Position numbers and translations under genes: made by a program
From: Serinicoccus sediminis
GTDB taxonomy: Bacteria; Actinomycetota; Actinomycetes; Actinomycetales; Dermatophilaceae
NCBI RefSeq assembly: GCF_004153545.1
Contig: NZ_SDVA01000007.1
Span: forward strand, 124,001 to 188,000
Direction: 5' to 3'
DNA: 64,000 nt
The notes under the pieces: generated by a model
Database searches by the model: none
Told to the model about the DNA's origin: nothing
The model's input: only the letters and a program-made list of their open reading frames with translations
Shown: in pieces, positions 63,501 to 64,000 of the stretch
Layout of the letters: every line of letters starts with the position of its first letter
How positions within the stretch are numbered: position 1 is the first letter of the stretch

Positions 63501-64000
63501 CCGGTCCCCGAGGTGGTGGCCGAGGACCATGGCCGGTCCGAGCAGACCGAAGAGCAGCAACCAGGGCATCCGCAGCACCACGGCGACCGCCAGGGCCACG
63601 ACCAGCGGCAACGTCCAGGTCCAGGCGCTCGGGGCGCGTACCCGTCGTCGCTCGGGCGCCGGGGGAGTCGAGAGCTCGTGCGGCTCGACCACGCTCGTCG
63701 GCCTGGGCCAGGGGACGATCTCACGGCGGCCGGCGGTCAGCACCTGTCGGGCCGGGGCCGGTGGCCGGGGCACGAGCACCACACCCGAGCCGCCGATGAC
63801 GAGCCGGTCACCGGGAGACCACCGGGCCTCTGCGGGATGGCGCCCGCTCTCCCAGGCCATCCCGTTGGTGGACCCGAGGTCCTCGACGCGGACGCCGTCA
63901 CGGTCCTGACGGACCCGGACGTGCCGCCGCGACAGCCCCGGGTCGGCGATGGTGAGGTCGCACCGCGGGTCCCGGCCCAGGGTGACCCATCGGCCGGGCG
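60522..64000 (-). CDS. FHA-FtsK/SpoIIIE ATPase, EccC/EssC-like (5' end off window)
   Basis: At least 1159 residues; the frame is open to the right edge. The visible start is an FHA domain (GRDPRCDLTIADPGLSRRHV and VEDLGSTNGMAW), which binds phosphothreonine. Two close membrane segments near LPLVVALAVAVVLRMPWLLLFG follow, then three FtsK-like ATPase domains. The first has intact Walker A AGTTGSGKSELL and LVVVIDEFRVL. In the second and third the Walker lysine is Arg (GAARSGRSTTLR, GPPGSGRSHALG). This is the layout of type VII secretion motors. No WXG100 substrate gene is seen within the window. Confidence 0.88.
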   Translation of the reverse strand, partial: PGRWVTLGRDPRCDLTIADPGLSRRHVRVRQDRDGVRVEDLGSTNGMAWESGRHPAEARWSPGDRLVIGGSGVVLVPRPPAPARQVLTAGRREIVPWPRPTSVVEPHELSTPPAPERRRVRAPSAWTWTLPLVVALAVAVVLRMPWLLLFGLLGPAMVLGHHLGDRRAARLEFEEGVEATAEARAAHRAAARVCLRRELDLLRRRHPGLVGVVTSLGPHPSLALWQCATEPLSVTLGEHACDSEILLEGEVLGHEAAPLPLALDGPLVIAGDRTTREGLARAVLLQLATAYPPGVWTLSVDPDRPPGPDWDLLAWLPHTDTSGGVVEGTAVAWGRDLLLVDDLSQAPPGTTRVQVHGPAAAVLQVPGRPDVAFRPTTLGLARARSLARALAPLVGRSATREADEGPALPGDAPPLGGIASWPTTTAEAETGWRRKGLAVPLGVDAAGAVVTIDLARDGPHALVAGTTGSGKSELLRTLVTGLALCSSPADLALLLVDFKGGSSLGDCAALPHVTGLVTDLDPHLAARVLASLQAELTRRESRLAEAGVRDAAHLPGLPRLVVVIDEFRVLAEEVPEVMTGLVRLAAVGRSLGVHLVLATQRPAGVVGPDLRANVNLRVALRVRDVTDSLDVVETPAAALLPEGRPGLALWRTGAEPPRAVQVARVGPPAPSSTQAWQVTATPDVWAARRVLEAPVGRTRSEDDLGAVAEVLRSAARATGLAPPVVWHPPLPPRVDTLPGSPQAWALLDLPARQRREPLHWPAREHLAVVGAARSGRSTTLRSVLSRTGGAWVVVLDLGRSLEATELRHHPGLLAWVEPDDLAHGLRVLDRLDELVRSRQAAGGGDRTPVVWAVDGWDRLVDLFGGLERGRAEDVALRLLREGPAAGVVGLVTGDRSLLFGKVASVLPHTWAHRLNDPADLLMTGLRTHQLPVDHPPGRLVGMRDGVEAHVVLPSAEAVAAPPVGPPPLVCRPLPRSWTPGADHPAAWAAGGDEALPLPPPGGSFLVLGPPGSGRSHALGLLARGRQALVVDPGDPPDRADLERSVADLGPEGCVVVDDAHLLAGTPVEDALVQAVTAYRVDLLVAADVDAAASAFRGLVPLAARGRTGLVLQPTTASHGSVLGVGVPVGDLALPGRGVLVHRGRCTRVQVASPPPGRG

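Overview
The window looks like a chromosomal segment of a high-G+C actinobacterium, probably a Micrococcales member near Intrasporangiaceae/Ornithinimicrobiaceae (inference). The signs are very GC-rich codons, a fused carboxyltransferase, the ftsK-rimO-pgsA-cinA-clgR and recA-recX-miaB blocks, and many genes starting 6-8 nt after a TANNNT -10 box (leaderless transcripts). No rRNA, tRNA, CRISPR array or prophage was seen.

Layout. 0-5.7 kb: acyl-CoA catabolism (biotin carboxylase, MerR regulator with a long palindromic operator, acyl-CoA dehydrogenase, carboxyltransferase) and an ArsR/SRPBCC pair. 5.7-12 kb: a PIG-L deacetylase fused to a sulfotransferase, an S9 peptidase, a Nudix-DHFR fusion overlapping thyA, and an EamA transporter. 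12-22 kb: conserved core (RNase J, two 2TM proteins, FtsK, dipeptidase, RimO, PgsA, CinA-C, ClgR). 22-33.5 kb: PP-loop ATPase, Nei glycosylase, sugar-kinase-like protein, ABC-F protein with a 4-codon leader peptide, phosphotransferase and Lhr helicase. 33.5-37.6 kb: a heterodimeric ABC exporter whose two ATPase domains are degenerate in complementary ways.

37.6-40.7 kb is the one clearly foreign patch. It is visibly AT-richer and carries a DCC thiol-oxidoreductase domain with a Tat-like segment, a precursor ending in a domain with 16 cysteines in 69 residues, and a four-helix membrane protein. A decayed, right-truncated ISL3 element closes it. The first two ORFs become one 360-residue protein if one T is removed from a T6 run, so this is either a recently broken or a switchable bacteriocin-like gene. 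It is the best candidate for an undescribed system here.

40.7-64 kb: fused acetyl-CoA carboxylase carboxyltransferase, AEC transporter, DUF3046, methyltransferase, a frameshifted PH-like membrane protein, asd-lysC, an NYN-LOTUS protein, recA (SOS box)-recX, a tricorn-type protease, DUF5709, TauE/SafE, miaB, a PGPGW protein, GNAT, an ECF41-type sigma factor with a DUF1059 protein, and an FHA-FtsK ATPase running off the right edge.

Across the native DNA, but not in the foreign patch, the octamer GGTATGCC occurs about 20 times counting both strands, half of them as GGTATGCCGT. This is far above chance for such GC-rich DNA and resembles a genome-wide signal sequence. Coordinates of short sites were counted by eye and may be off by a base.
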